A stretch of 64,000 nt of DNA from CAYVVD01 sp964454975 (GCA_964454975.1 CAYVVD010000017.1:11449-75448), one strand, 5' to 3'. Numbered from the stretch's first letter, positions 17,597 through 27,800 are shown. A program made the numbers and translations. Notes: a model not told the origin generated them from the sequence alone.

Positions 17597-18199
17597 CTAT
17601 TCTTTATCAAAATCAATTTTTATGGGCGATGAAAGAGTTTCCCTGTATTTTTTTAAAATTCCGTTTGTTTGTTCAACGCTGTAGGTGAATTCCCATATCC
17701 TGGCATAATCTTTTTTCATAAAGCCTTCTTTGGTCATCTGCTCAAGCTGCTTTTCAAGTAAATCATAATACCCGTCAATATTCAGCACAATTACCGGAAC
17801 AACAATCAGCCCAAGCCTTTTCCATGAAACTGCTTCGTAGAACTCGGTCAATGTGCCACTGCCCCCCGGCAGCGTAACAATACAATCAGCGTAACCAAGA
17901 AGCAGTTTCTGACGCAAATGTATGTCCTCAGTTTGGATTAGCCTGGTTGCGTTATTGTTTTCAAGTTCCAGACTTGTCATAAACTCGGGGATAATACCAG
18001 TTATATCTCCACCTGCTTCGATGCATCCCTGCGCAAGGCTACCCATCAGTCCTGCCTTGCCGCCGCCATAAACAATGTTAAAATTTTCTTTCGCTAAGAT
18101 TCTTCCGAGAGAGCGTGCAGCCTCGAGGAAAATGCTCCTGACATTGCTCGAAGAAGCCGCAAAAACCGTAATATTAAAATGCCGGTCTGTGTTTTTCAT
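17597..18199 (-). CDS. LOG-family protein (TIGR00730), nucleoside 5'-monophosphate phosphoribohydrolase-like
   Basis: The 200-residue Rossmann-fold protein belongs to the LOG/lysine-decarboxylase-like family, which cleaves the N-glycosidic bond of nucleotide monophosphates such as cytokinin riboside monophosphate or AMP. It shows ITVFAASSSN at the start, YGGGKAGLMGSLA (about 44-56), and the diagnostic LPGGSGTLTEFYEA (about 109-122) that carries the catalytic Arg/Glu region. It is the first gene of the operon with the purine nucleoside phosphorylase 10 bases downstream, so both point to purine turnover. The exact substrate cannot be told from sequence. Confidence 0.88.
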   Translation of the reverse strand: MKNTDRHFNITVFAASSSNVRSIFLEAARSLGRILAKENFNIVYGGGKAGLMGSLAQGCIEAGGDITGIIPEFMTSLELENNNATRLIQTEDIHLRQKLLLGYADCIVTLPGGSGTLTEFYEAVSWKRLGLIVVPVIVLNIDGYYDLLEKQLEQMTKEGFMKKDYARIWEFTYSVEQTNGILKKYRETLSSPIKIDFDKE

Positions 18200-18327
18200 G
18201 AATCGAAATTAAGCATTTTCGACTATTTAATAACCAATGAACATAAATTCCGTTACAATAGTTGTGGATATATTTCAGAAAAAAACAGTCTTATTAGATC
18301 TGCTTTTATTATTACGCCGTAATTGAG

Positions 18328-18335
18328 TAATTTTG
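18328..18335 (+). promoter_or_regulatory. Bacteroidota-type -7 promoter box for glgA
   Basis: TAATTTTG matches the TAnnTTTG consensus of Bacteroidota housekeeping promoters exactly and lies 35 bases before the glgA ATG. The -33 TTG element is not obvious; TTTTATTATT lies at about the right distance. The 162-base spacer is shared with the divergent LOG-family gene. Confidence 0.5.
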
Positions 18336-18370
18336 TACTTTGTGACATTTTATATTAATGTTTGGTCAAA

Positions 18371-19852
18371 ATGGCAAAGTCATTGAATGTACTGTTTATT
18401 TCGAGCGAGGTTTACCCGTTTGCCAAAGAAGGCGGAATAGCCGACGTGTCGTTTTCGTTACCCCTCGCATTGCGTGACCTTGGACATGATGTAAGAATCA
18501 TGATGCCAAAATACGGCTCGATTTCTGAAAGAAAAAATAAAATACACGAAATAAACCGCTTGCGGGATATTCCCGTGCCGATTGGGAAAGGCACTGAACC
18601 TGCTACGGTGAAATCTTCTTCTATCCAGAATCCGAGAGTTAAGGTACAGGCATATATTACTACAAATGAAAAGTATTTTAACTCCAAAAAAGGGATATAC
18701 CACGAACCGGATAATTGGACACTTTACAGGGATAATGCAGAACGTTTTATCTTTTTCAGCCGCAGCGTAATTGAAACATGCACACTGCTCGGCTGGTTCC
18801 CAGATATTATTCATTGCAATGACTGGACAACCGGGCTCATCCCTGCTTACATCAAAATAATGTACCCTCAGAAATTCAAAAAAACTAAGGTCGTTTTTAC
18901 TATTCACAATCTCGGATTCCAGGTAGATTTCCCGTTATCGAAATTCGACCTTACAGGCCTGCCCAAAAGTGAATTGAACTCGTTCAAACACAAAAACAGG
19001 TTTAACTTTCTTAAAGGTGGAATTAAATATGCTGATTTTGTCACCACTGTCAGCAAAACATATGCTGAGGACATTCTTAAAGAAAAAGCATATACAAATG
19101 GCCTCAATGCACTTCTCAAGGAAAAGGGAAAGAACTTCAGGGGGATTTTAAACGGAGTAGATAATTGGGTATGGAATCCTGAAAAGGATAATACAATCGC
19201 AGCAAAATACGAAGGCGATTTTGCCGAGTATAAGTACCATAACAAAGTTGCCCTGATTAATAAATTTAAACTTGAGTTCAAACCTAAAGTACCTCTTATC
19301 GGTATGGTAAGCCGGATTAATGAAGACAAGGGAATCGACCTGCTGGTAGAAGCTGCAGACGATCTCTTCAAACTTGACATACAGCTTGTATTACTTGGTG
19401 TCGGTGATGCAAAACTTACTCAGAAACTAAAAGCCATCTCAAAAAAATATCCGGCTAAATTCAAAATGGACGCAAGCTTTAATGATGATGAAGCACACCT
19501 CGTTGAAGCCGGAAGCGATATGTTCCTTATAACTTCCAAAAGAGAACCATGCGGATTGAACTTTATTTACTCATTGCTGTATGGTTCTGTACCAATTGTC
19601 CGTCCTACCGGCGGACTAATGGAAATGGTAGAGCCTTTTGATGAGAAAAAAGGTGAAGGCAACGCAATTATTTATGACAAGCCCACATCAGAATCAATTG
19701 TCAATGCCGTAAAAAGAGCTGTTGCGCTTTTCAAGAAAAAACAAATATGGGAAGACCTCGTATATGAGAACATGTCAATGCACGATTATTCGTGGAAAGA
19801 AAATGTTGAGGAATACGACGAGATTTACAGGGAAATTTTAAAGGATAGCTAA
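18371..19852 (+). CDS. glgA: Glycogen/starch synthase, GT5 family
   Basis: GlgA transfers glucose from ADP- or UDP-glucose to the growing alpha-1,4-glucan. The 493-residue protein has the two GT-B domains: the N-terminal FISSEVYPFAKEGGIADV (9-26), with the sugar-nucleotide lysine K19, and the C-terminal SRINEDKGIDLL and TSKREPCGL with the acidic acceptor site, followed by PTGGLMEMVEP. Two changes from the usual bacterial form are seen: KEGG for KTGG and SKREPCGL for SRFEPCGL; both keep the key K, E, C and G. The ATG at 18371 is chosen over an in-frame TTG at 18362. No branching or phosphorylase gene is near. Confidence 0.92.
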   Translation: MAKSLNVLFISSEVYPFAKEGGIADVSFSLPLALRDLGHDVRIMMPKYGSISERKNKIHEINRLRDIPVPIGKGTEPATVKSSSIQNPRVKVQAYITTNEKYFNSKKGIYHEPDNWTLYRDNAERFIFFSRSVIETCTLLGWFPDIIHCNDWTTGLIPAYIKIMYPQKFKKTKVVFTIHNLGFQVDFPLSKFDLTGLPKSELNSFKHKNRFNFLKGGIKYADFVTTVSKTYAEDILKEKAYTNGLNALLKEKGKNFRGILNGVDNWVWNPEKDNTIAAKYEGDFAEYKYHNKVALINKFKLEFKPKVPLIGMVSRINEDKGIDLLVEAADDLFKLDIQLVLLGVGDAKLTQKLKAISKKYPAKFKMDASFNDDEAHLVEAGSDMFLITSKREPCGLNFIYSLLYGSVPIVRPTGGLMEMVEPFDEKKGEGNAIIYDKPTSESIVNAVKRAVALFKKKQIWEDLVYENMSMHDYSWKENVEEYDEIYREILKDS

Positions 19853-19902
19853 GCCGGGAAAAGATACTATCGTCATGCCGGAGCTAATATAACGGGGCTT
19901 TA

Positions 19903-21132
19903 ATGCGGTTTTTTGTCAAGAGAGTTGCGCCTTTCTTATTATTCATTACACTTGCTTTTGCTGTTTCGTGCAACGAACAACCAACTCAAATTTCTTCAGT
20001 ATTAATTGAAGACACGCTCAAACTTTTTCCATTGTCCTCAAAAACTACAACCTTGCTGGTGAAAACAAACAGCAAAAGGATTAATCTCGGGCAGACTTTC
20101 AACAAAGGTGTTCTATTTGTTGGTAACGGGTTTGGTGCTAAGGCAGTCTCCTTTGTGCGATTTACATTCCCTGATTCAACATACGCATACCTCGAAGAAA
20201 GCAATATCAGCCAAGTATTTATGACACTCCAACCTGAGAGGTATTCATTCGGCGATTCCCTTGGAATCCAGTCATTCTCTTTACGCGAAGTTCAAATGCC
20301 ATATACTGTAGAGACCACCTGGGACAGTATTTTCAGTCCTGACGGAAGTACAAACTTTTATACTCTTGAGGAATATGGAAACTTCAACGGGAGTATTGAA
20401 CTGAAAGATACAATGCCCGGAATTAGTATTCCTTTGTCAAAAGAATTAATGGTAAAATGGCTGAAGGATACTACGACAAGCGGATACAGCGATGCTCTTG
20501 CTCTTGTACCGGATGACAATTCACAAACAATTTCCCGGTTCAAAGGGCTTGAAACAGGAAAGGGTGAAGACCAGGGTAACCCGGAGATAACCATCCTGTT
20601 TACAAATAATGAAAACAATCCTGATACTCTGAAGCTGAAATCATCTATAGATACATATTATGCGAAAACCCCCGAACCCACTAATCTGGATGATATTATC
20701 ATGCAGGGCGTGGATTTTTACAGGGGACAACTCGAGTTTGACCTGGGAGCAATACCTCCTCTTTCCGCTATCCACAAAGCGCAACTCGAAATTTATATTA
20801 AACCCGGTGAAAACATTGTAAGCAACATGGGTGTAGATTCGGTAATATTCTCCGGCCTTTATGAAGATATTGACGGTATAAGCCCTGACATTCCCTACTT
20901 TGCACTTCGGGAAGCAGGTACTGACAGGTATGAATTCCCGAGTATTACTTCCTCCGTTGAAAGATGGAACAGGTCAGGAGAAACAAAGGGGACTCTTACA
21001 TTTATCTTCACAAGGCAGGGAGTTGAAATCCAGGAGTTCAAAAATCTTGACCGGTTCGTGTTCCACGGGCTTAATGCACCTGACAGCCTGAAACCCGCTC
21101 TTAAAATTATCTATTCAAAGAGGGACAGGTAA
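19903..21132 (+). CDS. Lipoprotein, DNRLRE-like beta-rich
   Basis: The 409-residue product has a lipoprotein signal with lipobox AVSC (C23). The mature part is beta-rich and has two similar halves: each contains a line of the type VRFTFPDSTYAYLEES or GQLEFDLGAIPPLSAIHKAQ followed by a predicted strand and a proline-rich turn. That pattern resembles DNRLRE or DUF4270-like surface lipoproteins of Bacteroidota, but I cannot assign a family firmly. The ATG is preceded by GGGG. The gene ends 1 base before the outer-membrane protein gene, so both are made together and may form one envelope complex. Confidence 0.68.
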   Translation: MRFFVKRVAPFLLFITLAFAVSCNEQPTQISSVLIEDTLKLFPLSSKTTTLLVKTNSKRINLGQTFNKGVLFVGNGFGAKAVSFVRFTFPDSTYAYLEESNISQVFMTLQPERYSFGDSLGIQSFSLREVQMPYTVETTWDSIFSPDGSTNFYTLEEYGNFNGSIELKDTMPGISIPLSKELMVKWLKDTTTSGYSDALALVPDDNSQTISRFKGLETGKGEDQGNPEITILFTNNENNPDTLKLKSSIDTYYAKTPEPTNLDDIIMQGVDFYRGQLEFDLGAIPPLSAIHKAQLEIYIKPGENIVSNMGVDSVIFSGLYEDIDGISPDIPYFALREAGTDRYEFPSITSSVERWNRSGETKGTLTFIFTRQGVEIQEFKNLDRFVFHGLNAPDSLKPALKIIYSKRDR

Positions 21133-21133
21133 A

Positions 21134-22375
21134 ATGCGAAATTCTTTAATGAAAGTTATTCTTACTTTCCTCTTTATGCTGTTTTTTCCGGCTGGCCTGG
21201 TTTCACAGGGTGGTTCTAACTATTCGCTATTTGGAGTTGGCGATATTCATCGTAACGTTGGAGCATCATATGATGCTCTTGCTGGAACATCCATTGCATT
21301 TCCCACTACTACAAACATCAACCTGAACAATCCTGCTATGTGGTCATTTGTTAACCAGACGAGGCTGCAGGTTGGATACAGGTTCAACCAGAATCTTATT
21401 TCAAACGGAAATGAGGATTTGATGCAGAATAACGGCACGGTTGACGGCGTTGTCGGACTATTCATGATTGAGCCAAAGCTTGGCCTCGGGATAGGGTTTG
21501 GATTATATCGTTACAGCAGTGTTAACTATTTCGCAAATTCACCGATAAGCGCAACAATAGACGACCTTACAGTCCAGGGTGAAGTTAATTACAAGGGAAA
21601 AGGTGGAATCTCTGCCGCTTATGTGGGTATGTCAATAGAACCAATAGAAGGTATATCTTTTGGATTGCTTGCCATGAGAACATTTGGCTTGATTGAAACT
21701 CTGACGGAAACTGAATTCTACAACTCTTTTACATTCAATTCATCCGTAGTGCGCAGTGACAGCTATGGCGGGCTTGGCCTGAAGGGCGGTCTCAATTTTA
21801 ATATCGATGAAAAAGTCAATATCGGGGCATTCTTCGAAACGCACCCATCATTCAGTGTTAGTTCAGACTTGATTTACCAAACTGAATTTAATCCTGATAC
21901 TACATTTAATGAAGAACTTAACCCGGCATTTCCAACTTCATTCGGATTAGGCGCATCCTATATAACCGGCAAATTTATCCTTGGAATGGACTTTTCGATG
22001 CAGGATTTCTCCAATTTTGAGTACAGAAGGGGTTCGAAAGCTGATTTCAGAAACTATATGCTAATAACAGCCGGTGTTGAGCGCACCGGCAATGATGACA
22101 TAAATGCATCATTTACCGATAAAATATCCTATCGCTTCGGAGCAGGTTACAACCAACTTTATTATAGCGTTCTCGGCAATAGCATAGATGAATATTTCGG
22201 CAGCTTTGGCATGCTTATTCCAATGCGTGGCAGCGCACAAATTGATGCATCGGTAACCATTGGCATGCGCGGCACAACAGGAAATAATCTCCTGCTCGAA
22301 ACGTTTGCCAGGTTCACGGTAAACCTGAGTATAGGTGAAACTTGGTTCAAACCGTTCAGAAGAGAATGGGACTAA
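21134..22375 (+). CDS. FadL/OmpP1-type outer-membrane beta-barrel protein
   Basis: The product (413 residues) has a signal peptide (about 1-24) followed by NYSLFGVGDIHRNVGASYDALAGTS-type sequence, in which an early helix with NNPA (INLNNPAMW) fits the plug region of FadL-like barrels. The rest alternates hydrophobic and polar residues over many strands and ends in an aromatic-rich strand. Bacteroidota outer-membrane transport proteins and PorV-like proteins share this build; the ligand is unknown. The start follows the lipoprotein stop directly (TAAAATG), and hslV starts one base after this stop, which ties the three genes tightly. Confidence 0.78.
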   Translation: MRNSLMKVILTFLFMLFFPAGLVSQGGSNYSLFGVGDIHRNVGASYDALAGTSIAFPTTTNINLNNPAMWSFVNQTRLQVGYRFNQNLISNGNEDLMQNNGTVDGVVGLFMIEPKLGLGIGFGLYRYSSVNYFANSPISATIDDLTVQGEVNYKGKGGISAAYVGMSIEPIEGISFGLLAMRTFGLIETLTETEFYNSFTFNSSVVRSDSYGGLGLKGGLNFNIDEKVNIGAFFETHPSFSVSSDLIYQTEFNPDTTFNEELNPAFPTSFGLGASYITGKFILGMDFSMQDFSNFEYRRGSKADFRNYMLITAGVERTGNDDINASFTDKISYRFGAGYNQLYYSVLGNSIDEYFGSFGMLIPMRGSAQIDASVTIGMRGTTGNNLLLETFARFTVNLSIGETWFKPFRREWD

Positions 22376-22376
22376 T

Positions 22377-22919
22377 ATGAGCAAAAATGATAAAATAAGA
22401 GCAACTACAGTTGTCGGAGTACTTAGAGACGGGAAAGGAGCTCTTGGCGCTGATGGCCAGGTTACTTTCAACAACACGGTGCTAAAGCAAGGAACAAGTA
22501 AAATCCGGAAACTATATAACGGGAAAGTGCTTGTTGGTTTTGCCGGTTCGACAGCAGATGCATTTGCATTGCTTCAGAAGTTCGAAGAAAAACTGGAATC
22601 ATATGGCGGGAAATTATACCGTGCATCAATAGAGCTTGCCCGTGAATGGCGTGTTGATAAATACCTGCGCCGGCTGGAAGCTATGATGATTGCAATTTCC
22701 GGTGATGAAATGCTCCTTATAAGCGGTACAGGCGACGTAATAGAGCCTGATGATAAAATAGTTGCTATCGGCTCAGGTGGCAGTTATGCACTTTCAGCAG
22801 CAAGGGCTCTTTACGAAAACACAGATTTGCCAGCAAAAGAAATAGTCGAAAAATCACTAAAAATAGCTGCTGATATTTGTATCTACACCAATACAAATAT
22901 CACGATTGAAGAAGTTTAA
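22377..22919 (+). CDS. hslV: ATP-dependent protease subunit HslV
   Basis: HslV forms the double-hexamer peptidase chamber that works with the HslU unfoldase. The 180-residue product starts MSKNDKIRATTVVGV; autoprocessing should expose T10, the N-terminal nucleophile. GQVTFNN, the lysine in SKIRKLYNGKVLVGFAGSTAD, and SGGSYALSAARAL are family hallmarks. The ATG at 22377 lies one base after the stop of the outer-membrane protein gene; a longer frame opens upstream but overlaps that gene without support. hslU follows after 9 bases with AAAGGG as ribosome binding site. Confidence 0.95.
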   Translation: MSKNDKIRATTVVGVLRDGKGALGADGQVTFNNTVLKQGTSKIRKLYNGKVLVGFAGSTADAFALLQKFEEKLESYGGKLYRASIELAREWRVDKYLRRLEAMMIAISGDEMLLISGTGDVIEPDDKIVAIGSGGSYALSAARALYENTDLPAKEIVEKSLKIAADICIYTNTNITIEEV

Positions 22920-22928
22920 AGGGATTAA

Positions 22929-24326
22929 ATGGATAATAATTACTCAGAGATGGAACAACTGGCTGTAAGGTCATCCGATGACTATCTTACACCGCACCAG
23001 ATTGTAACCGAACTTGATAAATATATAATCGGACAGCGCAAAGCGAAAAAGGCTGTCGCGATTGCTCTCCGCAACAGATGGCGCAGGCAACAGGTTAAAG
23101 GCGATATCCGCGAAGAAATAATGCCGAATAACATTATTCTTATCGGGCCAACCGGTGTAGGAAAAACCGAGATAGCGCGGAGATTGGCAAGACTGTCAGG
23201 AGCTCCGTTCGTAAAAGTAGAAGCAACAAAATTTACTGAAGTAGGATATGTCGGCAGGGATGTCGAATCTATGATACGCGACCTCACGGAACGCTCTGTT
23301 ACAATAGTGCGTGAGGAAAAAACAGCCGAAAAGAAAGAAGAAGCTAAAATCAATGCCGAAAACAGGATTCTCGATATCCTTATCCCACCTGTTAAAAAGG
23401 GACCTTCTTTTGACACGGCAACAGATGAGGAAATAGATAACAATGCCCGTACACGTGAGAAATTCAGGAACATGCTCCGCAACGGAGTCCTCGATGAAAG
23501 AATTATCGAGATTGATTTAATGGTTGACCAGACGCCAAATATGCAGGTACTCGGGCCTATCGGCCTGGATGATATGGGTATTAACATTCAGGACATGTTC
23601 AGCAACATAATGCCCAAGAAAAACAAAAAGCGCAAGATGAAGGTGGAAACTGCCCTCAAACTCCTCGAAAAGGAAGAGGCAGAGAAACTGATTGACATGG
23701 ATGCAGTAGTAAAAGAAGCTCTCAGGAGGACAGAAAATTCCGGCATTATTTTTATCGACGAAATAGATAAAGTTGCATCCAAAAGCTCATCGGGGCACGG
23801 GCCTGAAGTTTCCCGCGAAGGAGTCCAGCGTGACTTGCTGCCGATTGTGGAAGGAAGCTCCGTTAATACTAAATACGGGATGGTGAGAACAGACCACATC
23901 CTTTTCATTGCCTCCGGCGCTTTTCACGTATCAAAACCATCCGACCTTATTCCCGAACTCCAGGGACGCTTCCCAATCCGGGTTGAACTTCGCTCACTTA
24001 CAAAAGAAGATTTTATCAAAATTCTCACTCTGCCGGAGAATGCGCTTATCAAACAATACAAAGCGCTAATGGAATCAGAGGAAATCGAGCTTATTTTTGA
24101 TGATGAAGCAATTGAAGAAATTGCTTCCATTGCAGCACAGGTAAACGAAGATGTAACCAATATCGGTGCGCGCCGTTTGCATACCATACTAACTACATTG
24201 CTGGAAGAGATTCTCTACGATGCACCGGAAAAAACTCAAGAACAGATTTTTATCAACAAAGAGTTAGTGCGCCAAAACCTGGAAAGCATTGTAAAAGACA
24301 CAGACCTCAGCAAGTTTATACTATAA
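22929..24326 (+). CDS. hslU: HslU AAA+ ATPase subunit
   Basis: HslU unfolds proteins and feeds them to HslV. The 465-residue protein shows LTPHQIVTELDKYIIGQ at the N-terminus, Walker A GPTGVGKT (73-80), the pore motif with GYVGRDVE just after, the intermediate (I) domain (about 110-240), Walker B IIFIDEIDK, sensor region ASGAFHVSKPSDLIPELQGR and the C-terminal domain with NIGARRLHT. It ends DLSKFIL, the tail that docks into HslV pockets. All ATPase residues appear intact. It closes the plus-strand operon; a perfect hairpin follows 15 bases after the stop. Confidence 0.96.
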   Translation: MDNNYSEMEQLAVRSSDDYLTPHQIVTELDKYIIGQRKAKKAVAIALRNRWRRQQVKGDIREEIMPNNIILIGPTGVGKTEIARRLARLSGAPFVKVEATKFTEVGYVGRDVESMIRDLTERSVTIVREEKTAEKKEEAKINAENRILDILIPPVKKGPSFDTATDEEIDNNARTREKFRNMLRNGVLDERIIEIDLMVDQTPNMQVLGPIGLDDMGINIQDMFSNIMPKKNKKRKMKVETALKLLEKEEAEKLIDMDAVVKEALRRTENSGIIFIDEIDKVASKSSSGHGPEVSREGVQRDLLPIVEGSSVNTKYGMVRTDHILFIASGAFHVSKPSDLIPELQGRFPIRVELRSLTKEDFIKILTLPENALIKQYKALMESEEIELIFDDEAIEEIASIAAQVNEDVTNIGARRLHTILTTLLEEILYDAPEKTQEQIFINKELVRQNLESIVKDTDLSKFIL

Positions 24327-24340
24327 AGCCTTATAAAACT

Positions 24341-24366
24341 TAGAGGCGTTGCAAGCAACGCCTCTA
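24341..24366 (+). terminator. Perfect palindrome after hslU
   Basis: TAGAGGCGTTGC and GCAACGCCTCTA pair perfectly around a central AA, starting 15 bases after the hslU stop. The following sequence has only a distant T-run (24382-24387), so it is a weak intrinsic terminator or a copy of a dispersed palindromic repeat. Confidence 0.45.
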
Positions 24367-24402
24367 CAAAATGATATCCCTGTTTTTTCGATTTTCAATA
24401 TT

Positions 24403-24434
24403 AAAAAAAGCCCCTTTGCCGGAAGCAAAAGGGC
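24403..24434 (-). terminator. Rho-independent terminator for the small gene at 24456
   Basis: On the minus strand GCCCTTTTGC, a 5-base loop and GCAAAGGGGC form a stem with one mismatch, followed by seven T residues. It begins 22 bases after the stop of the 85-residue gene. The plus strand also carries a partial structure, so it may act on both strands. Confidence 0.75.
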
Positions 24435-24455
24435 CCTTGTCCGGTGTGAGATAGG

Positions 24456-24713
24456 TTAAAACCTGAGAGTAGTTTTAATCTGTTCGATACCTTTTTTTGT
24501 GATTTTCGCGCTCTCCATGTGGAGTCCCGTTTCTTCGTCTTCGTAGTCGTGCAAGTCAATAAATCCTTTGTCCGCCAGCAATTTGTTAATTGTAAAAATC
24601 TCGTCTGTTTTCATGTCATCATGAAAATCTGCCGGCTTGAGAGTAATGAAATTGTGCTTGCTCTTGTCGTAGTACTTTCTCAGTACTATTTGCTTTTTTT
24701 GTTCTTCATTCAT
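24456..24713 (-). CDS. Small protein of unknown function, winged-helix-like
   Basis: I do not recognise this 85-residue protein. It is highly charged, starts MNEEQKKQIVLRKYYDKSK and ends ESAKITKKGIEQIKTTLRF. The C-terminal part (about residues 40-85) looks like a small winged-helix fold: helix INKLLADKGFIDL, a turn with DEETG, a strand and a helix ITKKGIEQIK, as in short DNA-binding or regulatory proteins. It lies between hslU (convergent) and nrdJ and has its own terminator, so it is a stand-alone gene. That it is expressed is supported by the terminator and by a codon pattern like its neighbours. Confidence 0.65.
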   Translation of the reverse strand: MNEEQKKQIVLRKYYDKSKHNFITLKPADFHDDMKTDEIFTINKLLADKGFIDLHDYEDEETGLHMESAKITKKGIEQIKTTLRF

Positions 24714-24790
24714 AACCTGGTATCATTTCCATTTTGAGACAGGAAAATAATTTACAAAATCTGCAACTCATTGCCATGGATTACTGATAG

Positions 24791-24810
24791 ATCCCCGCTT
24801 TCGTGGGAAT
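24791..24810. repeat. Dispersed palindromic element, degenerate copy
   Basis: ATCCCCGC TTTC GTGGGAAT is an imperfect hairpin between the small gene and nrdJ. It matches the better copy at 30107-30126 in stem length, loop size and sequence, so it looks like a dispersed repeat. It lies 33 bases after the nrdJ stop on the minus strand and could also end that transcript. Confidence 0.45.
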
Positions 24811-24842
24811 GAATTATTTTTAGTTAATTATCAAATAATACT

Positions 24843-27800
24843 TCATGAACATCCGCTTGTAGAGCCGCAGTCTTCGCAGACTGTGCAGCTGCCGTTACGT
24901 TTTACCCTCATCGAGCCGCATTGCCCGCATTGCTCGCCTGTATATCCAAATGATTTTGCTTCATTGCCACTATGCACTTTCGGCTTTGCCGAATGGCCGT
25001 TGGAGTGGCTGTGGCCGTTACCATTAACAATCACGAGTTCGGGCTTACTTTTTTTTGTTTCTATTTCGGCCTCTGATAATATTGGTTCCGATTTTTCTTT
25101 CTCCGGAGTCTCTTCTTCCTCTTTGCTTCCTTTCACTTCCGGTGAAGATTCTCCCTCGCTGGGAAGCTCATCCACTGCTTTTACGTGAACAAAATCTGTC
25201 CGGTTCAGGTAATCATATCCAAGTGAACGGAATACATAATCAAGGATGGATGTTGCATTCTTGATTGACTCATGGCCTTTTACTAGCCCTGCCGGCTCGA
25301 ACCTGGTGAATGTAAATGAATCCACAAGTTCTTCGAGTGGTACGCCGTATTGCAGCGCCTTGGAAGCCAGGATTGCAAAGCTGTTCAACAATCCGCGGAA
25401 TGCAGCGCCTTCCTTGTACATATCGATGAAAATCTCTCCCAAGGTGCCGTCGGCATATTCACCTGTTCGGAGATATACCTTGTGGCCGCCAACGCTTGCT
25501 TCGCGGATATGCCCATTGCGCTTGCGCGGCAGTTTGTGACGGATTGCCCTGTGCTCTATCCTTTGTGCCACTTTTTCATGTACTTGCTGTGGGCCCAGTG
25601 TTTCGTCGAGTGTGTTTTCATCACCGAGGGAAATAACCTCGTCAAGCCCCTCGTAACTGGATGAGTTAAGCGGCTGAGATAGTTTCGATCCATCCCTGTA
25701 AAGAGCAATTGCTTTGAGCATCATCTTCCAGGAGCGTGAGTAAACTTCACCAATGTCAGCTACCGTTGCGTGAGAAGGCATGTTCACGGTCTTTGAGATT
25801 GCGCCCGAAATAAAGGGCTGTGCCGCTGCCATGATTTTTACATGCGCCATGTGCGCGATGTAGCGCTCTCCATGCCTGCCGCATTTGTTTGCAGTATCGA
25901 AAATCGGAAGGTGCTCTGTTTTAACATGAGGAGCGCCTTCTATCATCATCGTTCCGCAGATATAATCATTTGCTTCTTCAATTTCTTTTTCGGTGAAACC
26001 GAGAGCGCGTAGCATATTGAATTTCGGATCCTGAAGCTGTTGCTCGGAAAATCCGAGAACTTTACAGAATTCTTCGCCAAGCGCCCACTTATTAAATGCA
26101 AATTTAACATCGAATACATCATCGAGCTGGTTTTCCACTGCTTCAATCTTATCATCAGAAAAACCTTTCAGCCTGAGTGCCTTTTTGTTAATATGAGGGC
26201 AGCCCGTAAGAGTACCGTGGCCCTTGCAGTAACGCTCTATATCTTCAATTTGCTTTTCTGTGTATTCAAGGGCTGCAAGAGCTTTTCTCACTGATTGGTT
26301 AACAATCTTGAAGTATCCGCCGCCGGCCAGCTTTTTGTATTTAACGATGGCAAAGTCAGGCTCGATACCTGTTGTATCGCAGTCCATAACAAGGCCGATA
26401 GTTCCGGTTGGCGCAATTACAGTAACCTGCGCATTGCGGTATCCATATTGTTCACCGAGTTCTAAAGCCCGATCCCAATTCTCGCAAGCAGACTTCACCA
26501 TATATTCGGGACAGTAGCGGCTGTCAATGCCCATAGGCTTAATAGTCAGGCCTTCGTACTCTGAAGGATTGGCATTGTAAGCTGCGCGCCTGTGGTTCCG
26601 GATAACTCGAAGCATATTCTCTTTATTCTCATCATAACCCGGGAAAGCTCCAATATCCTGGGCCATTTCGGCAGATGTTTCATATGCCTGGCCGCAAAGA
26701 ATACCTGTTATTGCTCCTGCCCAGGAAAGAGCTTCTTTAGAATCGTATGGAATTCCGCTTACCATCAGCAATGAACCAAGGTTCGCATAGCCGAGTCCGA
26801 GTGTGCGGAATTTGTAACTAAGCTCTGCTACCCGCTTTGCAGGGAACTGAGCCATAAGAACTGAAATTTCGAGTGTGATAGTCCAGAGCCTTACAGCATG
26901 GCGGAAATCTTCAACATTAAACTGCTTGTTTTCTTCATCGTAAAAATGCATTAGGTTTAGGCTTGCAAGGTTGCAGGCGGTATCGTCAAGGAACATATAC
27001 TCGCTGCAAGGATTACTGGCATTAATCCTGCCCGATTCCGGGCAAGTGTGCCATTCATTGATTGTAGAATCGAATTGTAACCCCGGATCTGCACTTTTCC
27101 ATGCGCTCATGTTAATTTTTTCCCAAAGATGACGTGCGCGAACGCGCCTTGCGACTTCAGATGTAGTACGGAATTTTAGTTCCCACATTTCATCATTTTC
27201 TACCGCACGCATGAAATCATTGGTAATCCGGATTGAATTATTCGAATTCTGGCCGCTAACGGTGATATATCCCTCGCCTTCGTAGTGAGTATCATATTCA
27301 TCAAAGTCGAGAGAGGTATAACCCTGTGAAATCAAATCAAGAACACGGTGAATGTAATTAATGGGAACTCCCCTGTTCAACGCTCTCTGGATTAGAGCCT
27401 CAAGTTTTTTATTTAAAACAATGTCTGCTCCGTTCTGAATTGCCTCTTCGAGTATAGCTTTGAGGAAAGTGGAATTGATTTTGGAACCAGCCACAAGCGA
27501 GGCAACCTTTTCTTCCTCTTTGGCTTTCCATTCGATAAATTTTTCAACATCAGGATGATCGATATTAACGATAACCATTTTTGCTGCACGCCTTGTAGTC
27601 CCGCCGGATTTAATTGCGCTGGCAGCGCGATCAAAAATCTTAAGAAAACTCATCAAACCGGAGGATACGCCCCCACCGGAGAGGATTTCGCCTTCCGCTC
27701 TCAGGTTTGAGAAATTTGTTCCGGTCCCGGAACCATATTTAAATATTCTTGCTTCACGTGTAGCAAGGTCGAAAATACCACCCTCGTTCAGGAGGTCGTC

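Noticed and set aside
22335..22376. Longer N-terminus for HslV
   Set aside because: It would overlap the outer-membrane protein gene and move the nucleophile threonine far from the N-terminus.
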